Source: Pseudomonas sp. MM213
GTDB lineage: Bacteria; Pseudomonadota; Gammaproteobacteria; Pseudomonadales; Pseudomonadaceae
Direction: 5' to 3'
NCBI RefSeq assembly: GCF_020423045.1
Contig: NZ_CP081943.1
Location: 372,001-436,000 of the forward strand
Length of the DNA stretch: 64,000 nucleotides
The notes below the pieces were generated by a model. The model was not told the origin of the DNA and ran no database searches. It saw nothing but the letters and a program-made list of their open reading frames with translations. The position numbers were made by a program, and so were the translations under genes. Of this stretch, positions 25,180 to 33,983 are shown one piece after another; the first letter of the stretch is position 1; each line of letters opens with the position of its first letter.

Positions 25180-25610
25180 AAACCACAACGTTCTCGCAGC
25201 ACCGCCTGTTTTCAAGGGCAGGCATCTGGTTGGTCGGGCTCGGCAGTTGCGGCCTGGTCCAGGCCACCGAACTGGTCTACACGCCCATCAACCCCTCGTT
25301 TGGCGGTAACCCGCTGAACGGGACCTGGCTGCTCAACAACGCCCAGGCGCAAAACGATTACGACGATCCTGACTTGAAAAAACGCACCGCCGCGGCCGGT
25401 ACTTCAGCGCTGGAGCGGTTCTCCAGTCAGTTGCAGTCGCGGTTGCTCGGGCAGTTGCTGGACAACATTTCCGCGGGCAACACCGGGAGCCTGACCACCG
25501 ACGCTTTTATCGTCAATGTGGTCGACGACTCCGGCCAATTGACCATCGTCGTGACCGACCGAGCGACCGGTGAAGTTTCCGAAATTCAGGTGAGCGGCCT
25601 GGCCCCTTGA
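25176..25610 (+). CDS. csgF: Curli assembly protein CsgF
   Basis: 144 residues with a signal peptide ending near VQA-TELVY (residue 31). The mature N-terminus TELVYTPINPSFGGNPLNG is the signature CsgF segment that inserts into the CsgG channel. The C-terminal part is an extended helix and beta region. CsgF anchors the nucleator CsgB at the cell surface. Translation is probably coupled to csgE. Confidence 0.93.
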   Translation: MKTTTFSQHRLFSRAGIWLVGLGSCGLVQATELVYTPINPSFGGNPLNGTWLLNNAQAQNDYDDPDLKKRTAAAGTSALERFSSQLQSRLLGQLLDNISAGNTGSLTTDAFIVNVVDDSGQLTIVVTDRATGEVSEIQVSGLAP

Positions 25611-25640
25611 AGGGATCCGGGTTGATGGGGAGGGAAGGAT

Positions 25641-26498
25641 ATGAAAAGAATAATGGTGCTAGGGCTGATGTTGGCGGCGTTACAGGGGTGCAGTCTGCGC
25701 GAGCCGATCGGGGCTGAGCAGGACACCGAAACCCCGACGCTGACCCCGAGGGCTTCGACCTACTACGACTTGATCAACATGCCACGACCCAAGGGCCGGT
25801 TGATGGCGGTGGTGTACGGTTTCCGCGACCAGACCGGGCAATACAAGCCGACCCCGGCCAGTTCGTTTTCTACCAGCGTCACTCAAGGCGCGGCGAGCAT
25901 GTTGATGGATGCGTTGCAGGCCAGCGGCTGGTTTGTGGTGCTGGAGCGGGAGGGGCTGCAGAACCTGCTGACCGAGCGCAAGATCATCCGCGCCTCGCAG
26001 AAAAAGCCGAACACGCCGGTGAATATCCAGGGTGAATTGCCGCCGTTGCAAGCGGCGAACATGATGCTTGAGGGCGGGATTATTGCGTACGACACCAATG
26101 TGAAAAGCGGCGGGGAAGGGGCGCGTTACCTGGGTATCGATATTTCCCGGGAGTATCGGGTGGATCAGGTCACGGTGAACCTGCGGGCGGTGGATGTGCG
26201 CAGTGGGCAGGTGCTGGCCAATGTGATGACCAGCAAGACGATTTACTCCGTGGGCCGTAGTGCCGGGGTGTTCAAGTTTATCGAGTTCAAGAAGTTGCTT
26301 GAGGCTGAGGTTGGCTACACCACGAACGAGCCGGCGCAGTTGTGCGTGTTGTCGGCGATCGAGGCGGCGGTGGGGCATCTTCTGGCGCAGGGGATCGAGC
26401 GGCGTTTGTGGCAGGTGGCGGGGGATAATTCGCCTGAGAGCGGTGAGACGCTTGACCGGTATCTGACCCAGAACAAGGTGGTGCCTGAAGAAGAGTGA
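25641..26498 (+). CDS. csgG: Curli export channel lipoprotein CsgG
   Basis: 285 residues with a lipobox LQGC (Cys17) and the CsgG fold: GRLMAVVYGFRDQTGQYKP, SMLMDALQASGWFVVLEREGLQNLLTERKI, MMLEGGIIAYDTN, and the pore-forming EYRVDQVTVNLRAVDVRSGQVL. It forms the nonameric outer-membrane pore for curlins. It is the last gene of the secretion-curli operon; no csgC or csgD is seen. Confidence 0.93.
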   Translation: MKRIMVLGLMLAALQGCSLREPIGAEQDTETPTLTPRASTYYDLINMPRPKGRLMAVVYGFRDQTGQYKPTPASSFSTSVTQGAASMLMDALQASGWFVVLEREGLQNLLTERKIIRASQKKPNTPVNIQGELPPLQAANMMLEGGIIAYDTNVKSGGEGARYLGIDISREYRVDQVTVNLRAVDVRSGQVLANVMTSKTIYSVGRSAGVFKFIEFKKLLEAEVGYTTNEPAQLCVLSAIEAAVGHLLAQGIERRLWQVAGDNSPESGETLDRYLTQNKVVPEEE

Positions 26499-26603
26499 CC
26501 GAGGCGGCCTTCGGGTCGACCTGGTTCATGCGGATGTACCCGAACCCCTGTAGGAGCCGGCTTGCTGGCGATGGCGGCCTGACAGCCGACCATTTTTTAT
26601 CTG

Positions 26604-27582
26604 GTGTACATATCCATTGCTGCGGTAACGGCCACTTACGGTTTCGCCCTTACGGCGAGTCCCTTTTGGCAAACGCCCCAAAAGGAACCAAAAGGTCTCG
26701 CCCCAGCGTCCGGCCCCTCGCTAAGGCTCGGCGTTCCCTCGCTCCGGTCCTGCTCCGTGGGCCCGCCGCGATCGGCCATCCATGGCCGTGCGCGGCTAAC
26801 CCGGCATCCATGCCGGGTTGCCCACTGCGCAGAACCTGCGCTCGGCCTCCCGAAGGGGCGGGCAGATCAAAATCAAAAGCGCAAGGCGAGCTAACGCTCG
26901 GCCTGATGAGTGGTGAAGGGCGGGTGCGTTGCTTGGCTCTTCGTAGGAGCGATGCTTGCTCGCGAAGGCGGCTTGGCAGCCGACCCTTCACCCACGAATG
27001 CCCCCACCCCCTGTAGGAGCCGGCTTGCTGGCGATGGCGTCTGTCCAGCCAATACATACGTTGACTGATCCACCGCTATCGTCGGAACGCCGCCCGCAGC
27101 AAGCCGGCTCCTACAGGGGATCGTATTTATCCAACAACACATATGCATTTCCCTTGTAGGAGCCAGCTTGCTGGCGATGGACGTCAACGATGACGTGGGG
27201 TGTCTGAATGAACGCGTTGTCCAAACGCTTTTCGCCGGCAAGCCGGCTCCTACAGGGATCAGCGTTTGCTTTTGCTTCTCACCACTCATCAGGCCGAGCG
27301 TTAGCTCGCCTTCCGCTTTTGATCTGAGCGCCCCCTCGAGAGGCCGAGCGCAGGTTCTGCGCAGTGGGCAACCCGGCATGGATGCCGGGTTAGCCGCCCC
27401 CGGCCAGGGATGGCCGATGGCGGCGGGCCCACGGAGCAGGACCGGAGCGAGGGCATGCCGAGCCTAGGCGAGGCACCGAACGAAAGGGGCAAGAGCGCTT
27501 GGTTACTTGGCGCTCTTCCAAGTGACTCGCCGTAAGGGCGAAACCCATAGCGGCCGTTACCGCAGCAACGGATATGTACACC
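26604..27582. repeat. Long inverted repeat with REP-rich centre
   Basis: A roughly 310-bp sequence at 26604-26918 recurs in inverted, diverged form at 27275-27582. Matching blocks include GTACATATCC, TTTCGCCCTTACGGCGAGTC, CGGCATCCATGCCGGGTT, GCGCAGAACCTGCGCTCGGC and GCTAACGCTCGGCCTGATGA. The 356-bp centre carries about five REP arms (near 26943, 27014, 27096, 27153, 27235). No transposase or credible gene is present; the long open frames here are low-complexity shadows. The arms look like a dispersed Pseudomonas intergenic repeat. The structure separates the convergent csgEFG and csgBA operons. Confidence 0.75.
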
Positions 27583-27649
27583 TGAAAGATAATCGTCGCC
27601 TGTCAAGACGCCTTCGCCGGCAAGCCTGGCTCCTACAGAAAGCAGGCCA

Positions 27650-27688
27650 CAAAAAAACCGCGCCCCCCTCAAGGGCCGCGGTTTTTTA
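27650..27688. terminator. Bidirectional terminator downstream of csgA
   Basis: AAAAAAACCGCG and CGCGGTTTTTT arms enclose a CCCCCCTCAAGGGC loop region. On the minus strand it ends in a T7 run just after the csgA stop codon, so it should terminate the curlin operon. Confidence 0.85.
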
Positions 27689-27699
27689 TACCCCCGCAA

Positions 27700-29145
27700 T
27701 TACTGCTGCAACACCGTCGCCTGGTTATCCATACCCACCTGTTGAATGGTCGCCATCTGCGTCACGCCACTCTGATCAACATTGGCAATGTTCCCGATAC
27801 CGCTCTGGGTCACATACGCCACATTCATGCTGTCGGTCTGTTTCAGAGTGATCTTGTTATCGTTGCCCCACTGGCTGGTAGAGGCCAGGTTGCCGGTGCC
27901 GGACTGGTCGAATTCGCTACGGTTGTTCATGCCGTTACTGCTGCCCTCGACCAGGTTGGTGGTGCCGCGCTGGTCGGCGATGAGCATGTTGTCGGTGCCG
28001 TTCTGATCGAAGTACAGCTCGTTGTAGTTCTCCGCCTGGCTGACGATGGTTTTGTTGCCCATGCCGGTCTGGCTGGTGGTCATGACATGGCCGACGCCGT
28101 CCTGGGTGAAGTTGGCAATGTTTTCCTTGCCGTTCTGAGTGATGGTTGCGCTCTGGTTGCTGCCGAACTGGCCACCTTTTTGCGGACCTTTCCAGTTGCT
28201 GGCGTAGACCTTGTTGTCGCTACCCACCGAAGTCGCGGTGAGCGAATGGCCTTCGCCGGACTGATAGGTGAAATGCACGTTGCCCGTACCCGTCTGGTAC
28301 AGCGCCAGGGTCGAGCCGGTGGACTCGAACTGGTCGGCGTAGATCGCGTTGAGGTTGCCGACCTGGAAGACCTGAGCGGTGTTGTTTTCGCCGAAGCTCT
28401 GGTCGACCACGGTTTCGTTGGTCTCGCCCATCTGGTCGACGGTGGCCGTGCTGCCCACTTGCCCGTCTTGCCAGATTTCGGTGCCGTTGCCGTCGCCGTT
28501 CTGGTTGATGGTCAGGTTGCCGCCGTCGCCGTTGCGTTGGTCGCCGTAGGCATAGTTGTTGGCACCGGACTGGTTGATGTCGATCTGACCGCCCATGTGG
28601 TTGATCTGTTCGGCGGTGGCGTAGTTGGTGGTGCCGTACTGGATGATCACCGCCATGTTGCCGATGCCGGGCTGGATCTGCTCGATGTTGGCTTCATTGC
28701 TGTCGCCGTACTGGAAAGTTTGACCGGAAGTGCCCTCCTGGCTGTCCTGATAGACGAACGAAAAGTTACCGCTGCCTTCCTGCTGTTGCAGCACTTCGCC
28801 GCCGCCCGCACCGATCGATTGACTGGCATGGCTGGTGTTGAAGCTGCCGGTCTGTTTCTGGGTGATGGTGCTGTTGTCTTCATACAATTGCTCGGCGTAA
28901 CCGGCGTTGTATTCACCGACCTGGTTCTGGTCGATGGTGCTGGTGGCCGAGTCCTGCACCGCAGCCGCATCGTTGCCTTCGCCAAGTTGCTGCTGGGTGG
29001 CGGTGCTGTAGGGGGCCTTGGTCTGTTTCACATTGGCGATGTTGGCGGTGCCGACCTGGTCCTGGGTGGAAATGCTGTCGTTGGCCAACGCCTGGGCACT
29101 GGCAATGACCAGGATCGCGGCGGTGAGGGGCGTCAGTTTGAACAT
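27700..29145 (-). CDS. csgA: Very large curlin subunit CsgA
   Basis: 481 residues against about 150 for E. coli CsgA. A signal peptide (cleaved near ALA-NDS, residue 22) precedes some 20 imperfect curlin-type repeats of about 22 residues with alternating Q-x-G-x-x-N and A-x-x-x-Q patterns (for example DQVGTANIANVKQ, NQNGDGNGTEIWQ, TQSGIGNIANVDQ). These stack as a beta-solenoid amyloid. Several repeats carry Asp/Glu or His at surface positions, possibly metal-binding. The start has GGAGG upstream and follows csgB by 27 bp. It is probably the main fibre subunit exported by CsgG. Confidence 0.88.
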   Translation of the reverse strand: MFKLTPLTAAILVIASAQALANDSISTQDQVGTANIANVKQTKAPYSTATQQQLGEGNDAAAVQDSATSTIDQNQVGEYNAGYAEQLYEDNSTITQKQTGSFNTSHASQSIGAGGGEVLQQQEGSGNFSFVYQDSQEGTSGQTFQYGDSNEANIEQIQPGIGNMAVIIQYGTTNYATAEQINHMGGQIDINQSGANNYAYGDQRNGDGGNLTINQNGDGNGTEIWQDGQVGSTATVDQMGETNETVVDQSFGENNTAQVFQVGNLNAIYADQFESTGSTLALYQTGTGNVHFTYQSGEGHSLTATSVGSDNKVYASNWKGPQKGGQFGSNQSATITQNGKENIANFTQDGVGHVMTTSQTGMGNKTIVSQAENYNELYFDQNGTDNMLIADQRGTTNLVEGSSNGMNNRSEFDQSGTGNLASTSQWGNDNKITLKQTDSMNVAYVTQSGIGNIANVDQSGVTQMATIQQVGMDNQATVLQQ

Positions 29146-29172
29146 GATGAAACCTCCATGTGGTGCGGTGCT

Positions 29173-29634
29173 TTAGCGGTATTGTTTGACTGAAACGCTC
29201 ATGCCGTTTCCCGATTGGGTCACGGCGCTGGAAAGCCCCGTGCCGGCCTGGTCGATGCTGGCGTCGTTGTTATTGCCGTTCTGGGCTATCTGCGCGCGGT
29301 TCTGGCTGCCGGTCTGGGTGATCGAGGCCGAGTTGCCGGAACCTTGCTGAGTGATCATTGCCATCAGGTCGCTGCCTTGTTGCAGGATGTAGGCTTCCTG
29401 ATTGCTCCCCGACTGGACGATGGTGCCGAGCAGCGACTGGCCGTTCTGTTGCAGCAGCGCCACGTTGGCCTGGCCGTTCTGGTCGATCAGCGCGTGCTGG
29501 CCAATCGGCGGTGGCAACTCGCCGAGGTCGGTGCCGGGGCCCAGGTCATCGTTCTCCATCAGATCGTCGGCGCGCACGCCCGCGCTGCTGCAAAGCAGAA
29601 GCAGGCAGAGCAGGGCGGCGGTCGACGTTTTCAT
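29173..29634 (-). CDS. csgB: Curlin nucleator-type subunit CsgB
   Basis: 153 residues with a signal peptide (ending near VRA-DDL, residue 23), a short acidic/proline linker and five curlin repeats (ALIDQNGQANVALLQQNGQS, TIVQSGSNQEAYILQQ, ITQTGSQNRAQIAQNG and so on), ending VSVKQYR with a basic tail as in CsgB. The start at 29634 has AAGGA upstream. It lies before csgA, the usual csgBA order. Confidence 0.87.
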   Translation of the reverse strand: MKTSTAALLCLLLLCSSAGVRADDLMENDDLGPGTDLGELPPPIGQHALIDQNGQANVALLQQNGQSLLGTIVQSGSNQEAYILQQGSDLMAMITQQGSGNSASITQTGSQNRAQIAQNGNNNDASIDQAGTGLSSAVTQSGNGMSVSVKQYR

Positions 29635-29693
29635 GAGACTGTCCTTTCGCAAGAGGCCAGCCCCATCGGCCACGTGACCGATGGGGCCAAGGC

Positions 29694-31943
29694 TCAGTTG
29701 GAGATCACCGTCACGGTGCGCACGGTGCCTTGGGACGAGGTGATGGTGGCCGTCGGGTTCGCCGATGGAATCACCGTGGTGGTGTTGTTCACCGTCAGCC
29801 GCCAGCGACCGGTCACCGCCACCGTGGCGGTGCCCAGGGTTGCCAACCCGGTTGGGGTGCTCACCCGGATGGTGACGACGTTGCCGGTGGTCACCGATGA
29901 GGTGCCCGCGAAGTCCCAGGTGAAGCGGTTGTTGGAGCGTGCCGACACCGTTGCCGTGGTCACCGTGAAGGTTTCTGCCGGTGGCCGTGGCGAGACTTGC
30001 ACGGTGACCGTCGCCGGTGCCGTCGACTGGGCGCCGAAGCTGTCCCGGGCGAAGTAGGTGAAGGTCGTGGTGAACGCCGTGGTGAAGTTGGCCGGTGGGG
30101 TGTATGTGATCACCGTACCGTTGCTGCTGACGCTGCCGCGACCGTTCGGTGGTTGCGTGAAGCTGGCGACCGCCAGCGGCACGTTGCCTTCCGGATCGGT
30201 GTCGTTGGCCAGCACACTGATCGGTATCGCCACGCCCAGGGTTGCGACGCTGTCGGCGACGGCCACCGGTGGCCGGTTAGGTGCCACGGTGATGGTCACG
30301 GTCGCCGGGGTGGCCGAGGCCAGGCCTTTGATGTCTTGAGCCTTGTAGGTGAAGGTCGTGGTCAGCGGTGCAGTGACTACGGGAGGCGGTGTGTAGACCA
30401 CGGCGGTCGTGCCGCTCATTGTCACGGTGCCTTGCCCGGCGGCCGGCGGGGTCAGCGCGACGATGCTCAATGGCGTGTTGCCGTCCGGGTCGCTGTCGTT
30501 GGCCAGCAGGTTGAGGGTGATCGGCACCCCGAAGCTGGTGCTGCCGGTGTCGGCAACGGCCAGCGGCGCCTGGTTTTCACCGCTGTTCGGTTGTGTGCCG
30601 ATCACCACCACAGGTTCGGTGTCGTTGCCGCCGGCGGCGGATTTGATCGTGACAGTGGCCGGTGGCTGCGACAGATCGGCAACGGTCAGGCGTTGCAAAG
30701 TGCCGGTTTTCGTCAGCCGTCCGAAGCCCTGAGCGACCATGTCCGGCACCACGACTTCGTCTGACGAGGTGGCTTCGATCAGCAGGCTGTGATTGCTCCA
30801 GTTGTAGCGTGCGGTCTGGATTTTCACGATGTCGGTGACTTTGCTCGACACCGCCGTTGGCCGGTTGGTGCCACTCGGGTCGGTCGCGGTGACCACCACC
30901 ACCGGAGGAACCGTGCTGCCTGTCAGACGATGGCCGAAGAACTGGCCGGTGTTGTTGCCGAGCATGGTGACCAGGCAGGGCGATTGCGGTGGTCCGGGAA
31001 CCAGAGGCACGGTTTCACGGAAGCACAGGATCGAACTGATGGCCGATTTGCCGAAGACTTCGACCCGGGTACTGCTCGTGCCCGGACCTGTCGGGAGGCG
31101 GCGGTAAGTGGCGCGGCCGATTTCCACAGGGGTTTGCGCACGGCTGTCGAGGACTTTGCCGGACACGGTAAAGAGGTTGGTCTGAATGGTCCCGGCCGGA
31201 CCCTGGACACGCAGGAAGTTATTGTTGAACGGGCTGCCGGTGACCGCTTCGCTGAGGTTCGGATCACCCACGAATGTCTCGATGGCGCCGGTGTCCGGAT
31301 TCACTTCGGTGTACGGCCCATTGACGCTGCGAAGAAATGGCCCGACCTCCCCGTTGAGTGCCCCGGCGAAGTTGCCCGGTGCACCGATGCCGATGTCGCG
31401 GGTGATGTTGATCGCCCGGCGGCCCGGTGTGGTGACGTTGACTGTTTCCACGCCGTACGGGTGGGTGATGGTGTAGGTGCCCGCGACAGGTATGTTCACC
31501 CGCAGGCGAATCCGCGCGAAGCTGGCCTGATCGCCGTCGACAGGGTTTTCCGCAGCGAACGCCGCTTCAATCCCGGCCACGTAGGCATCCACGCCATAAC
31601 CTCCAACATCGTTGATGCTGGTCTCGGCGAGGAACCAGAACGCTTCCGGTGGCCAGTTATCCGGGAACACCATCGGCAGGGTGTCGTCGAAGATGCCGGG
31701 CTCCGGATTCAGGATGCACATATAGGCGGGGGCGCCAGGAGCACCCGGTGCCCGCGTGCTGGTAGCCCGTGACTGGCACAGTTCCAGCGACAGCAAATTG
31801 CTGTCCTGATACCACATGGGGAATTTCCCCGTGGCGAAAGTGTAGGGGCCGGTATCGACGGCATTGAGTTGCGCGAACGCACTGCCGGACAGCGAAAGAG
31901 TCAGCCCGAGCGCCTTGAGCGCGAAGCGTGGCCACTTGTTCAT
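29694..31943 (-). CDS. Large secreted protein with Ig-like (Big_9/cadherin-like) repeats
   Basis: About 749 residues with a signal peptide ending near AFA-QLN (about 24). The first 400 residues are paralogous to the neighbouring 448-residue protein (ITHPYGVxxxNVxTPGRRAIN, TRDIGIG, GPFLRSxNGPY, FVGDPNL, GSPFNxNxxRxxGP). The C-terminal half has two tandem-95/Big_9 domains (PLAVADTGSTSFG...LANDSDPDGNTPL and PVAVADSVATLG...LANDTDPEGNVPL) and a terminal beta domain (TFTVTTATVSARSNNRFTWDF). The Asp-rich loops probably bind calcium. The start at 31943 has AGGAGG. It is likely an extracellular matrix or adhesin component co-expressed with curli; the N-terminal domain is unknown to me. Confidence 0.7.
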   Translation of the reverse strand: MNKWPRFALKALGLTLSLSGSAFAQLNAVDTGPYTFATGKFPMWYQDSNLLSLELCQSRATSTRAPGAPGAPAYMCILNPEPGIFDDTLPMVFPDNWPPEAFWFLAETSINDVGGYGVDAYVAGIEAAFAAENPVDGDQASFARIRLRVNIPVAGTYTITHPYGVETVNVTTPGRRAINITRDIGIGAPGNFAGALNGEVGPFLRSVNGPYTEVNPDTGAIETFVGDPNLSEAVTGSPFNNNFLRVQGPAGTIQTNLFTVSGKVLDSRAQTPVEIGRATYRRLPTGPGTSSTRVEVFGKSAISSILCFRETVPLVPGPPQSPCLVTMLGNNTGQFFGHRLTGSTVPPVVVVTATDPSGTNRPTAVSSKVTDIVKIQTARYNWSNHSLLIEATSSDEVVVPDMVAQGFGRLTKTGTLQRLTVADLSQPPATVTIKSAAGGNDTEPVVVIGTQPNSGENQAPLAVADTGSTSFGVPITLNLLANDSDPDGNTPLSIVALTPPAAGQGTVTMSGTTAVVYTPPPVVTAPLTTTFTYKAQDIKGLASATPATVTITVAPNRPPVAVADSVATLGVAIPISVLANDTDPEGNVPLAVASFTQPPNGRGSVSSNGTVITYTPPANFTTAFTTTFTYFARDSFGAQSTAPATVTVQVSPRPPAETFTVTTATVSARSNNRFTWDFAGTSSVTTGNVVTIRVSTPTGLATLGTATVAVTGRWRLTVNNTTTVIPSANPTATITSSQGTVRTVTVISN

Positions 31944-31978
31944 GATGCCTCCTGATGCGGATCTGGGCATGAGAGCGT

Positions 31979-33325
31979 TCATTGCACGATGACCACTTCT
32001 TCGGTATCGCTGCCGCCATTGGATGACGTCACCTGAACCTTGGCCGGTGGAATCGGCGAGATGCCGGTCGACAGGGATTTCTCTGCGCCGCTGCCACTGA
32101 GGGCGCCGATGGCGACACCCGTGCCGGAGGTGGCGGTGAGAATCGGTGGCGATGTTTCATCGCTGGTCGAGGCCACTACCGTGATTTGCCCGCTGCTCAG
32201 GCTGTACTCGGCCCGTGAAATCACCACCAGGTCGGTCAGCGGCATGGACAAGGAGGTTGGCGTGCTGGTAGGGATGGCCAGATGGTTGTCGGCCGTCACC
32301 AGCAAGCTGCTCGGCAACGTCGGGTTGGTGGCTGACTGGGCGTACCAGTGGCCGGTGGTGTTGGCCTCGCTCAGTTTCAACACCGGGGTGTTGCTGTCCA
32401 GGGTCACGGTGGCCGGTGGTGGCGGGGCCATGACGAAAACATCCTGGTGGGCCACCGGGGCGCTGGCGCCGGCTGTGCGCGAATAGGTGCTGCGTTCGGC
32501 AATGATCGGAGTGGGGCGAACGAGCGTCGATAATTTGCCGGAAATGGCCATTACCGTCGTGCGCAAGTCCAGTCCGTTAGGCCCTTCAATGCGGATGTAG
32601 TTGGTATTGAAAGGGCTGCCGGTGAAAGCCTCTTCCAGGTTCGGATCGCCCACGAACGTGTCGGTTGAACCGGTAACCGGGTTGGGCTCGACGTAAGGGC
32701 CGTTGAGGCTGCGCAGGAAGGGGCCGATGTCCGCTTTGAGCGCACCGTCGTAGGTTTTCGGCGAGCCGATGCCGATGTCCCGGGTCATGTTGATCGCGCG
32801 GCGCCCGGGGGTATCGACGTTGAAGACATCGACGCCGTAAGGGTGGGTGATGACATAGGTGCCTGCCGTGGGCACGTCGACCCGAATACGGATACGGCCA
32901 AAACTGACCTGGTCGCCTTCCAGCGGGTCGCCACCACTGAACGCGGCTTCAACGGCGCTGACATAGGTCAGGTCGATGCCCCGTGCGGCATCGACGATGG
33001 ATCCGTCGCCGGTGAACCAGAACGCTTCGTCGGGGAAGTTGGTCGGGAAAACGATGGGTTGAGTGTCATCGAAAATGCCGGGGTTCGGATTCAAAAGGCA
33101 CATGTAGGACGGTGCGCCGGGCGCACTCGGAACTCTGGAGCTGACGGCCTTGGACAGGCACAAATCGAGGGTTCGACCGTGGGTGTCCTGATACCAGGAA
33201 GCGAAGTTACCGTTGGCGGGAACATAGGGGCCGGGGTCGACAGCAAACAGCGCTGCCTGGGCGACGCCTTGGGCCAGAGCGGACACGACCAGGGCGATCG
33301 TGGTTTTGGACAGTAAAGGGTGCAT
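31979..33325 (-). CDS. Secreted protein, paralogue of the downstream Ig-repeat protein
   Basis: 448 residues with a signal peptide ending near AQA-ALF (about 24). The shared domain contains DPGPYVPANGNFASWYQD, YMCLLNPNPGIFDDT, ITHPYGVDVFNVDTPGRRAIN and TRDIGIGSPKTY, plus four cysteines that may form two disulfides. It lacks the Ig-like tail of its neighbour. It is the first gene of a probable four-gene operon (this gene, the Ig-repeat protein, csgB, csgA) behind a sigma54 promoter. Function unknown; matrix or metal-related roles are inference. Confidence 0.7.
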   Translation of the reverse strand: MHPLLSKTTIALVVSALAQGVAQAALFAVDPGPYVPANGNFASWYQDTHGRTLDLCLSKAVSSRVPSAPGAPSYMCLLNPNPGIFDDTQPIVFPTNFPDEAFWFTGDGSIVDAARGIDLTYVSAVEAAFSGGDPLEGDQVSFGRIRIRVDVPTAGTYVITHPYGVDVFNVDTPGRRAINMTRDIGIGSPKTYDGALKADIGPFLRSLNGPYVEPNPVTGSTDTFVGDPNLEEAFTGSPFNTNYIRIEGPNGLDLRTTVMAISGKLSTLVRPTPIIAERSTYSRTAGASAPVAHQDVFVMAPPPPATVTLDSNTPVLKLSEANTTGHWYAQSATNPTLPSSLLVTADNHLAIPTSTPTSLSMPLTDLVVISRAEYSLSSGQITVVASTSDETSPPILTATSGTGVAIGALSGSGAEKSLSTGISPIPPAKVQVTSSNGGSDTEEVVIVQ

Positions 33326-33386
33326 GAGTATTCCCTCTATCAGAGACCTGCCCCTTGGGGGGGTGGGTCAGTTGACGGGGGAGTCG

Positions 33387-33401
33387 GCAACTTCCGTACC
33401 A
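33387..33401 (-). promoter_or_regulatory. Sigma54 promoter of the secreted-protein/curlin operon
   Basis: On the minus strand TGGTACGGAAGTTGC has GG and GC at exact -24/-12 spacing with a full TTGC. It is about 60 bp before the ATG at 33325. Confidence 0.6.
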
Positions 33402-33489
33402 ATCGTTGGAAACGGCCGGCAAAGGCCCGGCATTACAGCGTTTCGCTATTAAGCGTTGCCTGGATGCCGGACGAACCAACGGGCGACTG

Positions 33490-33504
33490 TCCCCAGCATT
33501 GGGG
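33490..33504. promoter_or_regulatory. G4A/TC4 inverted repeat upstream of the curlin operon promoter
   Basis: TCCCC-AGCATT-GGGG, read on the other strand as CCCCAATGCTGGGGA, closely resembles CCCCAATAGTGGGGA at 16666-16680. It sits about 90 bp upstream of the -24 box. Role as activator site is inference. Confidence 0.35.
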
Positions 33505-33535
33505 GGCGATGGGGATGCCGGGGAGGGCGGGAAAC

Positions 33536-33561
33536 CTGTAGGAGCAAGCTTGCTCCTACAG
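33536..33561. repeat. Perfect 26-bp REP palindrome
   Basis: CTGTAGGAGCAAG followed by its exact inverse CTTGCTCCTACAG. It is a condensed REP-type palindrome just beyond the DUF6124 stop codon and may serve as its terminator. Confidence 0.6.
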
Positions 33562-33578
33562 ACAGCCGGACGCAGTCG

Positions 33579-33950
33579 CTACTCGGTGGGGGCTAATTGA
33601 TCCAGCGCCCGATTCACCGCCAACTCGCCCAGCATGATGACTTGCGCAATCCCCAGCAGGGAGTTGCGGCATGTCCCGTCCAGTTGATCCGCCAGATCCG
33701 TCGCCATGACATTGGCCGATGCCAGGGATTCACACGCATGGGCCAGCAGGGTTTCGGTATCGAGTTCCGGGTTGACGATAAACAGGGTGGTGGGTGTTCG
33801 CGGAGTGGCTTTGATGTGAGCGTTCTGGGCGGCAGGGTTGAAGTAGAAATCGAGGGCGCGATTGACAGCTTCGCGATGTGCTTCTGAATCGGGATTGTCT
33901 TGCGGCGATGCCGGATCGGTGTCCGGTGGATTGGGCGTTACTTTGAACAT
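33579..33950 (-). CDS. DUF6124/DUF3077-family small protein
   Basis: 123 residues beginning MFKVTPNPPDTDP, with a helical body (HREAVNRALDFYF, LDTETLLAHACESLASANVMATDLADQLDGTCRNSLLGIAQVIMLGELAVNRAL). This is a Pseudomonas-typical family of unknown function, present in several copies per genome. Its ribosome site AAGGAG (33959-33964 on the minus strand) can pair with CTCCTT a few bases upstream, and a C4-like RNA element lies before that, so translation is probably regulated. Confidence 0.75.
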   Translation of the reverse strand: MFKVTPNPPDTDPASPQDNPDSEAHREAVNRALDFYFNPAAQNAHIKATPRTPTTLFIVNPELDTETLLAHACESLASANVMATDLADQLDGTCRNSLLGIAQVIMLGELAVNRALDQLAPTE

Positions 33951-33958
33951 AAATAAAA

Positions 33959-33981
33959 CTCCTTATGCTAACAACAAGGAG
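33959..33981 (-). promoter_or_regulatory. Hairpin sequestering the DUF6124 ribosome-binding site
   Basis: On the minus-strand transcript CTCCTT (33976-33981) can pair with the Shine-Dalgarno AAGGAG (33959-33964) across an 11-base loop, eight bases ahead of the ATG. This would mask the site unless upstream RNA competes. Confidence 0.45.
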
Positions 33982-33983
33982 CC

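Noticed and set aside
26495..27699. Several open frames of 80-170 codons on both strands
   Set aside because: They lie in the REP-rich inverted repeat, have mutually overlapping frames, arginine/proline-biased composition and no ribosome sites; treated as shadows of repeats.
27742..29193. 483-codon plus-strand frame opposite csgA
   Set aside because: It mirrors the curlin repeats; composition is Val/Gly/Asp-rich with no signal peptide, whereas the minus strand gives clear curlin repeats.
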